DNA from: an uncultured Selenomonadales bacterium
GTDB taxonomy: Bacteria; Bacillota; Negativicutes; Selenomonadales; Selenomonadaceae
Assembly (NCBI GenBank): GCA_946408355.1
Contig: CAMJRX010000015.1
Location: 1 to 53,503, forward strand
Reading direction: 5' to 3'
Length of the DNA stretch: 53,503 nucleotides
Part shown: positions 33,800 through 42,921 of the stretch, one piece after another
Position numbering within the stretch: the first letter of the stretch is position 1
Layout: each line of letters starts with the position of its first letter
The notes under the pieces: model-generated
What the model was told of the DNA's origin: nothing
Database searches by the model: none
What the model saw: only the letters and a program-made list of their open reading frames with translations
Position numbers and translations under genes: made by a program

Positions 33800-34756
33800 C
33801 TAATCACCGCCCTTTAAAAGTCTTTTGCGATAATCGAACAGCATATCTATCAAACCAGTTATCGCAACCAGTTGCAGGAAAAACATATTCAACACAAATA
33901 ACACGTACAAAAAACGCCGCATGAATTTTGAAACTTTATAACGGTCGAAGATAAAAGACAACAACGAAAATCCTTGAACAAGCCCGACTAGCGCAGAGAC
34001 TATCAGCAAGTTCAGCGATATTTCGTAAATCCCAGTCCAATTTCGCGTGAAACCCCAATATATTCCCAATCCGCCGATTAAGGCTGTGTAGCAGAATATT
34101 GCGGGAAATTTCCATTCAACGAACGGCGGCATTGTCGGGAGTTTAAGTTGCAATTTAGGGAAAATCCAACGCGCCGTGAACCAAACCGCCAATGTATTTA
34201 TCAGCGCGGTCAACATTATCAGCGTCGGCATAAGAAAAGCCATCGTCTGTAATGCCGGCTCTACTTGCGTTTTTGCTTCGGCAATGCGTTCCTTTTCGAC
34301 GCCCATGCTTTCATACATTGCAAAGGATTCGTCAAATGATTCGCGTACCATTTCTATTTGCGTGTCGATTAAATTTATGTCCATTAAGACAATCAACAAA
34401 CCGAGTGTAAAAATCTGCGCGGCAGAGGCAACTATTAACGTTGAGAAAAAAATTTTTGCCGCACCGAAATTTTTTCGCACGCACCAGCCGAGTATCACGC
34501 CGCATATCCCAAAGCTCAAGGCGAGCCGTATTGCCATAACCGGACTAATTAACATTGACAGCAAAATAAACGAGACGACAAGCGCACTTAAGCCTTTGCC
34601 CGCTCCTTGTCGCGCCGTCAAAACTGCCAACGGTACCGCGCAAAAAAATTCTGCAAACATGCCGATAATCGGTACGTAAACCGTGACAAGCCCGATTATT
34701 ACCGTTATCGCCACGAGCAAGCCGCTTTCGATTGTCGGTGTAATTCCTCTTCCCAT
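33800..34756 (-). CDS. yybS: YybS-like DUF2232 membrane protein
   Basis: 318 residues with about eight hydrophobic segments and the DUF2232 layout (start TIESGLLVAITVIIGLVTVY, C-terminal FDRYKVSKFMRRFLYVLFVL). The paired position directly before gdpP is conserved in Bacillota and supports the name. The role is unknown; membrane partner of GdpP is plausible. Its TAG stop touches the gdpP ATG, and it starts 1 base after the stop of the RTX protein gene. Confidence 0.88.
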   Translation of the reverse strand: MGRGITPTIESGLLVAITVIIGLVTVYVPIIGMFAEFFCAVPLAVLTARQGAGKGLSALVVSFILLSMLISPVMAIRLALSFGICGVILGWCVRKNFGAAKIFFSTLIVASAAQIFTLGLLIVLMDINLIDTQIEMVRESFDESFAMYESMGVEKERIAEAKTQVEPALQTMAFLMPTLIMLTALINTLAVWFTARWIFPKLQLKLPTMPPFVEWKFPAIFCYTALIGGLGIYWGFTRNWTGIYEISLNLLIVSALVGLVQGFSLLSFIFDRYKVSKFMRRFLYVLFVLNMFFLQLVAITGLIDMLFDYRKRLLKGGD

Positions 34757-34757
34757 T

Positions 34758-36506
34758 CTATTTACCTACCAATTTCGTCCCGCTAATTTTATATGACGTT
34801 CCGTTAATGTTAAAGCTTGTCGCGGTAAAATCTTTCAGCGTGATTGCGTTTTTCGTCGAGTCAACTTTAAATGCGAGTTCTTTTTTGCTTTTGTTATAGC
34901 TTGCCGAAAATGCGCCGGTAATCTGGAGCAAGTCGTTGTTTTCAAAGCCGTAAATAACATCCTTGCCGTCGCCGCTCTCGTAGATAAAAGTATCGGCTCC
35001 CGCGTCGCCCCAAAGCGAATCATTGCCTGCGCCGCCATAAATCGTATCTAAACCTGCGCCGCCGTAAAGTTTATCGTTGCCCGCGTCACCGTTTAGCGTG
35101 TCATTACCTGCACCGCCTGAAAGCGAATCCTTACCGGCGCCGCCATAAAGTTTATCGTTGCCCGCGTCACCGTTTAGCGTGTCATTACCTGCACCGCCTG
35201 AAAGCGAATCCTTACCGGTGCCGCCATAAAGTTTATCGTTGCCCGCCTCGCCGTTTAGCGTGTCATTACCTACACCGCCCGAAAGCGTATCATTATCTGC
35301 GCCACCGTAAAGTTTATCGTTGCCAGCGTCGCCGACAAGTGAATCATTACCAGCACCACCATAAATAGTATCGTTGCCCGTGCCCGCCGCGATTGTGTTT
35401 GCATTACTGTTGCCAATAATTTTTATGCCTTTGCTTAGTGTGATGGCGTCAACTTTTTTAACGGCGGAAGAATATTTACTTAAGTCAAGCGTCGTGTTGC
35501 TGTAATTTTTCGAGACAGTCAAGACGGAGCCTTTAACCGTGACTTTAGCAGAATTACCGGTCGTGCTTGTAGAACTCGAATTGGCAGCTTGTTTAGCCAG
35601 ATAGCGCAGGAACATGTAGCCGCCCGCATAAGTATAAGCATTGCCGATTTTGCTCGTTAAGCTCAAGATATTTTCTAGCCGTGTAGGATTTTCCGCTAAA
35701 GTTTCAATGGCTTCGGTTCTCAAGTCGTCAATGCCGTGAGTGAGTTCCGCTAAACCCTCTTTGATAAAAAGCGGCAAGGATTTAAAATTATCAACCTTAG
35801 CCATCATTATGGAATGGGTCAACTCGTGCGAAATTGTCCTGTCCAAATAGCCTTTCTTGTTGCTGATTCCGTTAACGTCCGTGCTTTGTAGATTTCTAAA
35901 ATATGCTCTGTTAATAGTCAAAGTCAGCGTGTATCGACCGTTAACTTTTGTAGGATAATCGCTGTAGGCAAGATAGCTTGCGGTAGATTTGTTTTCAAAC
36001 TTAACCAGAATTTCTTTAACAGTGGCGTCGTCGTCAGCGAAACTGTAGCCGTAAGATTCTTTTATTAAGTTTAAAGTTTCTTTAGCCCACCAAGTTTTAA
36101 GGGATTGCCAAATTTGAGTTTCGTCGCTCGACAAGCTTGTAGTTTTGCCGAGACGAAAAGTTAAACCGTTCGTAGTAAACGAGGTATCTTTAAAGCTCGT
36201 ATCCAAACTTCCGCTTTCAGGTACGACGCTATCAGCAGTTTTAGTAGTTTTGCCGCCCGCGTCCGAACCGGTTATCGCGCCCGTGTCAGCGTTATTTAAA
36301 ATTATTCCGCACTTTTTAAGCAGAAAATTTGTCGCGCCCAAACTTTTGCAATCAGCAATCATTTTATTTATTGCGTCGGTTATGTTAGAAAAATATCCTC
36401 CCGAAGCGTATTTGACAGCCTTATCAAGTGCCTCCGTGCCTGAAAGGGTTGTCGTATCCAATGAACTCATAAATTTTTTTATAACGTTTAATTGACTTGT
36501 TGCCAT
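34758..36506 (-). CDS. RTX-type zinc metalloprotease
   Basis: ATG at 36506 follows AGGAAGGAG. The 582 residues have no signal peptide. Residues about 110-320 carry a zinc-protease core: HELTH at 227-231 with Glu250/Glu254 in IKEGLAELTHG as third ligand and support, so the enzyme is a gluzincin-like peptidase. From about residue 375 come at least eleven RTX nonapeptides (GGAGNDTLN, GDAGNDKLY types) that bind calcium and form a parallel beta roll, followed by a typical C-terminal cap (DGKDVIYGFENNDLLQI). Such proteins are exported by type I secretion through the uncleaved C-terminus; no transporter genes are visible here. It precedes yybS-gdpP by one base, an unusual neighbour. Confidence 0.88.
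   Translation of the reverse strand: MATSQLNVIKKFMSSLDTTTLSGTEALDKAVKYASGGYFSNITDAINKMIADCKSLGATNFLLKKCGIILNNADTGAITGSDAGGKTTKTADSVVPESGSLDTSFKDTSFTTNGLTFRLGKTTSLSSDETQIWQSLKTWWAKETLNLIKESYGYSFADDDATVKEILVKFENKSTASYLAYSDYPTKVNGRYTLTLTINRAYFRNLQSTDVNGISNKKGYLDRTISHELTHSIMMAKVDNFKSLPLFIKEGLAELTHGIDDLRTEAIETLAENPTRLENILSLTSKIGNAYTYAGGYMFLRYLAKQAANSSSTSTTGNSAKVTVKGSVLTVSKNYSNTTLDLSKYSSAVKKVDAITLSKGIKIIGNSNANTIAAGTGNDTIYGGAGNDSLVGDAGNDKLYGGADNDTLSGGVGNDTLNGEAGNDKLYGGTGKDSLSGGAGNDTLNGDAGNDKLYGGAGKDSLSGGAGNDTLNGDAGNDKLYGGAGLDTIYGGAGNDSLWGDAGADTFIYESGDGKDVIYGFENNDLLQITGAFSASYNKSKKELAFKVDSTKNAITLKDFTATSFNINGTSYKISGTKLVGK
35050..35390 (-). repeat. 81-bp tandem DNA repeats coding RTX motifs
   Basis: Units of 81 bases (27 residues, three nonapeptides) repeat three times, and two of them are almost identical over their full length, differing at a single base near the CCGGCGCC/CCGGTGCC site. 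The near identity at the DNA level shows recent duplication or gene conversion, so repeat number may vary among strains. Confidence 0.8.
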
Positions 36507-36643
36507 AAAATTCGCTCCTTCCTATGAAACAAAAAATTTGGCTAAGTATAACATAATCACGAAACTTTTTGCAAAAAATCCCGCCGAATTATTCGCGAAA
36601 AAATTTCTGGGCAAGTGTATTCAATATACCTCCGCAAAATTTC

Positions 36644-36672
36644 TTGACACTTAGCGGGCATTATGATAATCT
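36644..36672 (+). promoter_or_regulatory. promoter of tRNA-Ser
   Basis: TTGACA at 36644 and a TATGATAATCT region from 36662; the exact -10 hexamer (GATAAT or TAATCT) is ambiguous. The tRNA starts 24-30 bases further. Confidence 0.6.
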
Positions 36673-36695
36673 ACGCAAGGTTTTTAAAGCCGTAA

Positions 36696-36784
36696 GGAGC
36701 AGTACCCAAGTTGGTGAAGGGGACGGTTTGCTAAATCGTTAGGCTCGAAAGGGCGCGGAGGTTCGAGTCCTCTCTGCTCCGCCA
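36696..36784 (+). tRNA. tRNA-Ser(GCT)
   Basis: Class II tRNA. Acceptor GGAGCAG with CTGCTCC, anticodon loop TTGCTAA, long variable arm, T-loop GTTCGAGTCC, discriminator G, encoded CCA. Single gene with its own promoter, 94 bases before dapL. Confidence 0.95.
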
Positions 36785-36878
36785 TAATGAAAATATTTCC
36801 GCCCTTCAATGAGCGGTTCTCTAAAATCGTCGTGCGAAGTGCCGTGCGGCGATTTAAACGTTTAAGGAGGTTTTATCA

Positions 36879-38114
36879 GTGGCAAAAGTCAACGAAAATT
36901 ATTTGAAACTCCCCGGCAGTTATCTTTTCTCGGAGGTCGGTAAACGCGCCGCCAAATTCCAAAAAGAAAATCCTGACGCAAAAATTATTCGGCTCGGTAT
37001 CGGTGATGTTACTCGCCCGCTCCCGCAAGTTTGTATCGACGCAATGAAACGCGCCGCCGATGAAATGGGCAAAGTTGAAACTTTCCGCGGCTATGGTCCC
37101 GAACAAGGTTATGCATTCTTACGCGAAAAAATTGCTGATTTTAATTATAAACGTCGCGGATTGGACGTTAGCGCGGACGAAATTTTTATCAGCGACGGCT
37201 CCAAATGCGACTGCGGCAATATTCAAGAGATTTTTGCGCTCGACAGCAAAATTGCAATCGCCGATCCCGTTTATCCCGTTTATCTCGATACAAATGTTAT
37301 GGCTGGCAGAACTGGCAACTTGAAAGCCGACGGACATTTTGAGGGCGTCGTTTATCTGCCGTGCTCCGCCGAAAATAATTTTTCTCCGACGCCGCCCGCT
37401 GAAAAAGTCGATATGGTTTATCTTTGCTCTCCGAATAATCCGACGGGCACGACGCTTGATAAGTCTGCACTTGAAGCTTGGGTTACTTATGCTAAAGAAA
37501 ATGACGCCGTGATACTTTTCGACGCCGCCTATGCCGCTTACATAACCGAAGATAATGTTCCGCGTTCGATTTACGAAATTGACGGTGCACGCGACGTAGC
37601 GATTGAGTTCCGCTCCTTTAGCAAAACTGCTGGCTTTACGGGCACACGTTGCGGCTACATTGTCATTCCCGAAGGATTGACGGGCACCACGTCGACGGGC
37701 GAGCGCGTTCCGTTTAAAAATCTTTGGGCACGTCGTCACACTACAAAATTTAACGGCACAAGTTATATCACTCAACGCGGCGCAGAGGCTATTTATTCCG
37801 ACGAAGGGCAAGCGCAAGTTAAAGAACTTATAACTTACTATCTGGAGAACGCCAAAATTATCCGTGAAAGTTTAAGCAAGGCGGGATTGACGACTTACGG
37901 CGGAATTAACGCGCCTTATATTTGGCTTAAAACGCCTGCTAATATTCCGTCGAGTTGGGACTTCTTTGACGTGCTCCTGTGCAAATTGCACATTATCGGA
38001 ACGCCTGGTGCGGGCTTTGGTCCTTGCGGCGAAGGTTATTTGCGATTAACTTCTTTCAACAGCAGAGAAAATACTATCGAGGCTTGCGAACGACTAAAAA
38101 AGTTTAAAAGTTAA
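36879..38114 (+). CDS. dapL: LL-diaminopimelate aminotransferase
   Basis: GTG at 36879 follows AAGGAGG. The 411-residue PLP enzyme starts [19 protein letters not shown], has [37 protein letters not shown], the Schiff-base Lys249 in [15 protein letters not shown] and the C-terminal Arg in TSFNSREN. It makes LL-diaminopimelate from tetrahydrodipicolinate in one step, for lysine and peptidoglycan. The family fits closely throughout. A terminator follows. Confidence 0.95.
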   Translation: MAKVNENYLKLPGSYLFSEVGKRAAKFQKENPDAKIIRLGIGDVTRPLPQVCIDAMKRAADEMGKVETFRGYGPEQGYAFLREKIADFNYKRRGLDVSADEIFISDGSKCDCGNIQEIFALDSKIAIADPVYPVYLDTNVMAGRTGNLKADGHFEGVVYLPCSAENNFSPTPPAEKVDMVYLCSPNNPTGTTLDKSALEAWVTYAKENDAVILFDAAYAAYITEDNVPRSIYEIDGARDVAIEFRSFSKTAGFTGTRCGYIVIPEGLTGTTSTGERVPFKNLWARRHTTKFNGTSYITQRGAEAIYSDEGQAQVKELITYYLENAKIIRESLSKAGLTTYGGINAPYIWLKTPANIPSSWDFFDVLLCKLHIIGTPGAGFGPCGEGYLRLTSFNSRENTIEACERLKKFKS

Positions 38115-38154
38115 TAAGAATTTAGAAATGAAATCTGCGCGGACAAAATTTTTT

Positions 38155-38179
38155 CCTCCGATAAGTTCGGGGGTTTTTT
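38155..38179 (+). terminator. terminator of dapL
   Basis: CCTCCGA pairs with TCGGGGG, followed by TTTTTT. Confidence 0.75.
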
Positions 38180-38280
38180 GTTATAAAATTATTGCAGGAA
38201 ATGTTTTTAGCTCAACGAATAAATTTTAAAGATTAATGCGGCTTTAACAAAAGCATGATAAATTTTGGACAAGGAGAGTG

Positions 38281-39420
38281 ATGAAAATGAAGATAACAAA
38301 AATTTTAACGACAATCGCGACGGCGGCAATATTGCTGGCAACAAGTGTGGGCGTATCAGCTGAACAAAAAACATTTGTCGACGGCGTAGACTGGAAAAAC
38401 CGAGTAATCACCGTAACAGGCGAAGGCGTCGTTCCACCGGACGCAATCAATTACACGCAAGCAAAAGGTTTAGCGTCCAAAGCGGCGAGAGCTGATGCTT
38501 ATCGCAAATTGGGCGAAATTATCAACGGCGTGCGTGTAGAGGGCGAAACGACTGTTGAAAAAATGCTTACAGTCCGAGACCAAATAAAACTTAAAGTTGC
38601 CGCGACGATAAAGGGCGCGACGGTTGTCAACGAAACTTTTTTGAGCGACGGCGGCTATCGTGTAGTAATGCAAGTTCCGCTGTTTTCGTCATCGAATTCA
38701 CTTGCGAGCGCGGTCTTTGAAAAAACTTCGGCAGTAGAGCCTTTCCCAAATCCGGTTTTGGAAGTGGAACCTAGCATAGTTCCTTACGGCTCTATGACGC
38801 CCGTCAAACAAAGAATCGACATCACGACAACAGTAACAGTGCAAGAAAGACCCGTTACGCCCGTTCCCACAACGCCTTATCGTTCGCCGCTTTCGAGAAT
38901 GTCTGTTAAATCGCTTGACTCAATCATATTGCAAAAGCTGGAGGCAAATTCATTCACGGTGCAAGAGCCAACTTATCAACAACCAACTTATCAACAGCCA
39001 GTTCCAAATTCCCAAATTACCTACGACACACCGACAACTACCACTCCAAAACGTAGAACTGTTGCTGAATATGCCTCACTTGCGCAAGGCGATTACACGG
39101 GTTTAATCGTCGACTGCAGAGGTTTAGACCTTCAACCGGTCATGAGTGCTGTAATTAAAAATTCTAACGGCACGAAAATTTATGGTCACAAGAACCTTGA
39201 CATTGACAAAGTAATTTCTATGGGCATGGCGGATTACGTTGATGATACGAAAAATGTTGCCCGCGCTGGAGAAAATCCGTTGGTGGTTAAGGCTGTGGCA
39301 GTGGAAGATTTCAACAGCAATCCCGTCTTGGCTATTCCGGATTCAAATCGCGTCTTAATTGAAAATCACGCTACGAAATTTTTAAAGGACTTAAAAGTTG
39401 TCTTCCTTTTCGGCGAATGA
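38281..39420 (+). CDS. secreted LPP20-like protein
   Basis: ATG at 38281 follows AAGGAG at short spacing; ATG at 38287 is the alternative. The 379 residues start with a signal peptide (KITKILTTIATAAILLATSV, cleavage after VSA). An LPP20-type domain follows: ITVTGEGVVPPDAINYTQAK, AARADAYRKLGEIINGV, VEGETTVEKMLTVRDQIKLK, VAATIKGATVVNETFLSDGG. The middle is Pro/Thr/Gln-rich (PTYQQPTYQQPVPNSQ) and the end is a second compact domain (YTGLIVDCRGLDLQPVMSAV). It is probably an envelope protein, soluble in the periplasm as no lipobox Cys is present. Function unknown. Confidence 0.78.
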   Translation: MKMKITKILTTIATAAILLATSVGVSAEQKTFVDGVDWKNRVITVTGEGVVPPDAINYTQAKGLASKAARADAYRKLGEIINGVRVEGETTVEKMLTVRDQIKLKVAATIKGATVVNETFLSDGGYRVVMQVPLFSSSNSLASAVFEKTSAVEPFPNPVLEVEPSIVPYGSMTPVKQRIDITTTVTVQERPVTPVPTTPYRSPLSRMSVKSLDSIILQKLEANSFTVQEPTYQQPTYQQPVPNSQITYDTPTTTTPKRRTVAEYASLAQGDYTGLIVDCRGLDLQPVMSAVIKNSNGTKIYGHKNLDIDKVISMGMADYVDDTKNVARAGENPLVVKAVAVEDFNSNPVLAIPDSNRVLIENHATKFLKDLKVVFLFGE

Positions 39421-39442
39421 TTAACAAAAATTTACATCAAAA

Positions 39443-39475
39443 AACCGCTCCGAATTTTGGGGCGGTTAATTTTTT
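39443..39475. terminator. bidirectional terminator
   Basis: AACCGC(T)CC pairs with GGGGCGGTT, flanked by A and T runs. It serves the LPP20-like gene and the convergent ATPase gene. Confidence 0.75.
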
Positions 39476-40583
39476 ATGTCATTGTGAAAATTATTTTGTT
39501 AATGCCGTCCGAATACTCGTGAGAATAATTTTGGGCTAGGTTGTGTAAAATGGCCGCGCCTAAATTATCCTCGTCGAATTCGTCAAAATCTTTATCAAGC
39601 GGATTATGTTGCTTGCCCGCGCAGGTAAATTTTATCTCAACGCTATTGTCGCTTTCGGCATATGTCACATCGAGCGAAATTTTTATCGCGTCGCCCTCGC
39701 AAGCGTTATCAAACATATCGTAAATTAATTCCTCGCAACAAAGCTGGAGGCGATTAGTTCGACGTGCACTCAAGCCATATTTTTCCGCGAACATCTGAAT
39801 TCCACCTTGCATTTCCATTAAGTCAAAGTTGCGTTCGGAAATTTCGTAGGAAAAATATTTTTGCTTATGGATAAAAGCTATCGTCTTCGGACGTTTAGGT
39901 GCATCGAAAATTTCTTTAGGCGTGCCCTGTTCGTAAATTTCTCCGTCAGCAAAAAATAAAATTCTCGTGGCTACTTCGCGAGCAAAATTCATCTCGTGCG
40001 TTACGATTATCATAGTCAAATCTTGTTTGGCAAGCATACGGATAACGGCAAGGACTTCGCCAACCATCGTCGGGTCAAGTGCGCTTGTCGGCTCGTCGAA
40101 GAGAATAACTTTTGGATTCATCATCAAGCTACGACAAATGGCGATACGCTGTTGTTGCCCGCCAGATAAAAATTCTGGATAAACTTCTGCCTTTGAAGTT
40201 AAGCCGACTTGCGCGAGCAAATCCATTGCTTTTTTTTGAGCCTCGTCCTTTGTCATGCCCAAAAGTTTTATCGGCGCAACGGTTAAATTTTCCATAACGT
40301 TCATATGCGTGAACAAATTAAACTTTTGCCAAACCATACCGAGCTTGCGACGAATTTTATCAATATTGACTTTTGGCGCGGTAATTTCTTCGCCGTCGAT
40401 AAAAATTTGTCCCGCGTTCGGAATTTCTAGCAGTTCTAAGCAACGCAGAAAAACACTTTTGCCGCAACCGGAACCGCCGATAATCGCAATGCGTTCGCCC
40501 GCCTCAACCGTTAAATCTACGCCGCGCAGAACTTCCAAAGCGTCGAAAGACTTTTTTAAGCCGCGAACTTCAATAATGCTCAT
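39474..40583 (-). CDS. amino-acid ABC transporter ATPase with C-terminal RsbW-like domain
   Basis: Residues 1 to about 240 are a GlnQ/HisP-type ATPase: Walker A GGSGCGKS (36-43), Q-loop WQKFNLF, signature LSGGQQQR, Walker B VILFDEPTSALDP and H-loop VTHEMNFA. Residues about 245-369 are extra. They contain LQLCCEELIYDMFDNACEGD, ISLDVTYAESDNSVEIKFTCAGKQHNPLD and NLGAAILHNLAQNYSHEYSDGINKIIFTM, the order of an anti-sigma-kinase (RsbW/SpoIIAB, HATPase_c_2) fold with an N-box-like EEL...N and a degenerate G box. ATPases of this family normally stop near 245 residues. It ends the operon of six binding proteins and one permease, overlapping the permease by 4 bases. Confidence 0.88.
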   Translation of the reverse strand: MSIIEVRGLKKSFDALEVLRGVDLTVEAGERIAIIGGSGCGKSVFLRCLELLEIPNAGQIFIDGEEITAPKVNIDKIRRKLGMVWQKFNLFTHMNVMENLTVAPIKLLGMTKDEAQKKAMDLLAQVGLTSKAEVYPEFLSGGQQQRIAICRSLMMNPKVILFDEPTSALDPTMVGEVLAVIRMLAKQDLTMIIVTHEMNFAREVATRILFFADGEIYEQGTPKEIFDAPKRPKTIAFIHKQKYFSYEISERNFDLMEMQGGIQMFAEKYGLSARRTNRLQLCCEELIYDMFDNACEGDAIKISLDVTYAESDNSVEIKFTCAGKQHNPLDKDFDEFDEDNLGAAILHNLAQNYSHEYSDGINKIIFTMT

Positions 40584-41242
40584 TGCGCCCGCCTCCTGTC
40601 TGTTAAGTGGAAAATTCCGTAGACCAGATAACTAAGCGCGAGATAAATTATCATGCCGCCGATAATCGTAATCATCGGTTGCATAGTGCGCGAGGCGGTG
40701 TTGTTTATTACGCGAGTCAAGTCGGTTATCGTGACGTAGCCAACGACGCTTGTCCATTGAATCAAGTTGACGACGGTTGATTGATAGACGGGCTTAGCAA
40801 TGCGGGCGAGTTGCGGCAAGGTGACGAGTTTAAACGCTTGCCACTTTGAAAAGCCCAATGTACGCGCTGCCTCCACTTGTCCCTTGTCCAACGCCATTAA
40901 TGCCGAACGCAAAAGTTCTGCGACGTGCGCCGCCGTGTGCATTGAGAAAGTTATTACCGCCACAAGTAAAGGACTAATTCCCGTGCGAGCAAATACGCCG
41001 TAAAATAAAAGCATGAGCAACATTAAAACCGGTGAGCCGCGAATTATCGAGATATAAACCTGCGCGGCGATTTTTAGCGGTTTGAAATTTCCAACGCGAA
41101 AAAAACACAGCAACGAACCAAACAACGTTCCGAGCAGGAGTGACAGCGCGGAAATTTGCACCGTCACCCACAGCCCGTTTAAGATTGTCAGCCAGCTGCC
41201 GTCTTTTATAAAAATTTTGTAAAGTAAATCCGTAAATTCCAT
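40580..41242 (-). CDS. amino-acid ABC transporter permease
   Basis: The 220-residue HisM/GlnP-type permease has about five membrane segments (start TILNGLWVTVQISALSLLLGTLFGSLL), the SIIRGSPVLMLLMLLFYGVF segment and the EAA loop EAARTLGFSKWQAFKLVTLPQLARI that docks the ATPase. Only one permease gene is present, so it must act as a homodimer. It lies 4 bases after the nearest binding-protein gene and overlaps the ATPase start. Confidence 0.93.
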   Translation of the reverse strand: MEFTDLLYKIFIKDGSWLTILNGLWVTVQISALSLLLGTLFGSLLCFFRVGNFKPLKIAAQVYISIIRGSPVLMLLMLLFYGVFARTGISPLLVAVITFSMHTAAHVAELLRSALMALDKGQVEAARTLGFSKWQAFKLVTLPQLARIAKPVYQSTVVNLIQWTSVVGYVTITDLTRVINNTASRTMQPMITIIGGMIIYLALSYLVYGIFHLTDRRRAQ

Positions 41243-41246
41243 TGGC

Positions 41247-42101
41247 TTACTTCTTCTCGTCTTCCTTAAAAATTATATGGACAATTTTATCTTTGTAGTA
41301 GGGATCAGTCAAAATGACGCCAGAAGGTTTATCGCTGTCGGAAGGAATAATTTCACTAACAGGGACAATCGCCCAGAAAACAATATCAACTTGCTTGGAA
41401 GTCAACGCAACTGCACGCGCACCACTGTCGATTTTGACAAGCTCAATATTTTTCAACATGCGATTGCCAATTTCCGCGAGGACTGCCGTATTAAAGCCTT
41501 CGGGCTTGCCCTCCGCGCTTACAAAGTCAAGAGGAGGCAAGTCGCCCGTCACAGCAACTTTAATCGTTTTCGCGCCGTCGAAATGCGGCAACTCAACGGC
41601 TGGCGGGTCATTTTCCGTAGAAATATCGGTGATGTATTCTTTCGTCAAGCGGTCGAGTGTGCCGTCAGTTTGCATTTCTGCGATAATTTTGTTCAAAGAA
41701 TTTCTAAGTTCTGTTTCGTCGTCGCGCAAAGCAAAACAGAATGAATCAATAAACTCCAGCGAATGGTCTTTAAGAACTTGGAAACGCGGATCTTTAGCAA
41801 TCATATAACGCGCCACGCTCCGATAAGTGCTTATCTCGTCGATTTGTTTAGTTTGCAACGCCATTTGCATTTGATTTAGATTGTCGAAAAAAACAGGCGT
41901 GTGCGAAGAAATTTTCACGTCGAGGGTATCTTCTATCTTTTTCATGAACTCGCCGAAATTTTCCTCGCTGGCGTTTAAGCGGGTAATCATACCGATTTTA
42001 ATCTTCCCTGCGTCATCGGAAACTTTTTTCTCCTCTCCGCCACCGCAACCCGTCATGAGTATCAGCGAACAAATCATCAACAATGCTAAAATTTTTTTCA
42101 T
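41247..42101 (-). CDS. amino-acid ABC binding lipoprotein 6 of 6 (rearranged lobes)
   Basis: 284 residues with a lipoprotein signal (LILMTGCGGG). After the anchor comes IGMITRLNASEENFGEFMKK, then FFDNLNQMQMALQTKQIDEI, FCFALRDDETELRNSLNKII and DGTLDRLTKEYI, all resembling the second half of SBP_bac_3 proteins. Only then comes IKVAVTGDLPPLDFVSAEGK, PEGFNTAVLAEIGNRM and ALTSKQVDIVFWAIVPV, the usual first half. It is the gene next to the permease. It diverges from the other five mainly in the N-terminal third. Confidence 0.85.
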   Translation of the reverse strand: MKKILALLMICSLILMTGCGGGEEKKVSDDAGKIKIGMITRLNASEENFGEFMKKIEDTLDVKISSHTPVFFDNLNQMQMALQTKQIDEISTYRSVARYMIAKDPRFQVLKDHSLEFIDSFCFALRDDETELRNSLNKIIAEMQTDGTLDRLTKEYITDISTENDPPAVELPHFDGAKTIKVAVTGDLPPLDFVSAEGKPEGFNTAVLAEIGNRMLKNIELVKIDSGARAVALTSKQVDIVFWAIVPVSEIIPSDSDKPSGVILTDPYYKDKIVHIIFKEDEKK

Positions 42102-42105
42102 CGTA

Positions 42106-42912
42106 TCACCTCAATTTTACATGAACATTTTTATCTGAAAAATAAGGCTCGGTAAGAATCACGCCGTCGGGTTTGTCAACGTTAAGCGGAAGAATTTCTT
42201 CCGTTTGCGGAACGACTGCCCAAAAAACAACGTCAACCTTTCTAGAAGCCAATGCGGCGGCACGTGCCCCACTATCAATTTGCACGATTACGAAATTTTT
42301 CCCGATAAGTTGGCTAATCTCGGCAAGAACGGCAGTATTAAAGCCGGCAGGGACGCCGTCAGGACGAATGTAATCAAGCAGGGGCAAATCGCCCGTCACA
42401 CCAACTTTAACAATGCTATCATTATAGAACTTTGGCATTTCGATAGTCTCTGGCGTCTGGTCGAAATAAAATTCGGCGATATATTTTCTTACTAGCTTGG
42501 TAAGTGTACCGTCGTGCGTCATTTTCAAAATTGCTCCGTCGAATTCTTTTTTTAAAGCAAAATCTTCTTCACGCATGGCGCAACAGAAAACATCAGTGAG
42601 TTCAGGCGATAGTGGCTCATATTCAAGATCCGAATTATTCTTGACGAGATATTTTGCAACGCCTTCGTAGGTGCTCATACATTCAATTTGCCCCGATTTA
42701 AGAGCTAACAGCATAGATGCCATATTCTCAAAGAAAATGTATTCAAAATCTAAACTTTCGTGCTTTTCTTCCGCTACTTTTTTCCGCTGTTTATTAAATG
42801 CCTCTTCGGTGACGTTTTCGTATTCAATCATGCCGATTCGCTGAACTTTATCCGAACCGCAACCGCCGATTAACAAACACGCCGCGCAGATTAAAACTAA
42901 AAACTTCTTCAT
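42106..42912 (-). CDS. amino-acid ABC binding lipoprotein 5 of 6 (rearranged lobes)
   Basis: 268 residues, shortest of the array. Lipobox LLIGGCGS, then FENMASMLLALKSGQIECMS, FCCAMREEDFALKKEFDGAI and DGTLTKLVRKYI, followed by VKVGVTGDLPLLDYIRPDGV, AGFNTAVLAEISQLIG and ALASRKVDVVFWAVVPQ. DLPLLDY replaces the DLPPLDY of the other copies. The linker after the lipid anchor is almost absent. It lies 4 bases upstream of copy 6 and 9 bases after copy 4. Confidence 0.84.
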   Translation of the reverse strand: MKKFLVLICAACLLIGGCGSDKVQRIGMIEYENVTEEAFNKQRKKVAEEKHESLDFEYIFFENMASMLLALKSGQIECMSTYEGVAKYLVKNNSDLEYEPLSPELTDVFCCAMREEDFALKKEFDGAILKMTHDGTLTKLVRKYIAEFYFDQTPETIEMPKFYNDSIVKVGVTGDLPLLDYIRPDGVPAGFNTAVLAEISQLIGKNFVIVQIDSGARAAALASRKVDVVFWAVVPQTEEILPLNVDKPDGVILTEPYFSDKNVHVKLR

Positions 42913-42921
42913 ACAACAACC

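Noticed and set aside
35050..35390. CRISPR or satellite array
   Set aside because: The regular 81-bp repeats are in frame within an RTX protein gene and encode calcium-binding nonapeptides.
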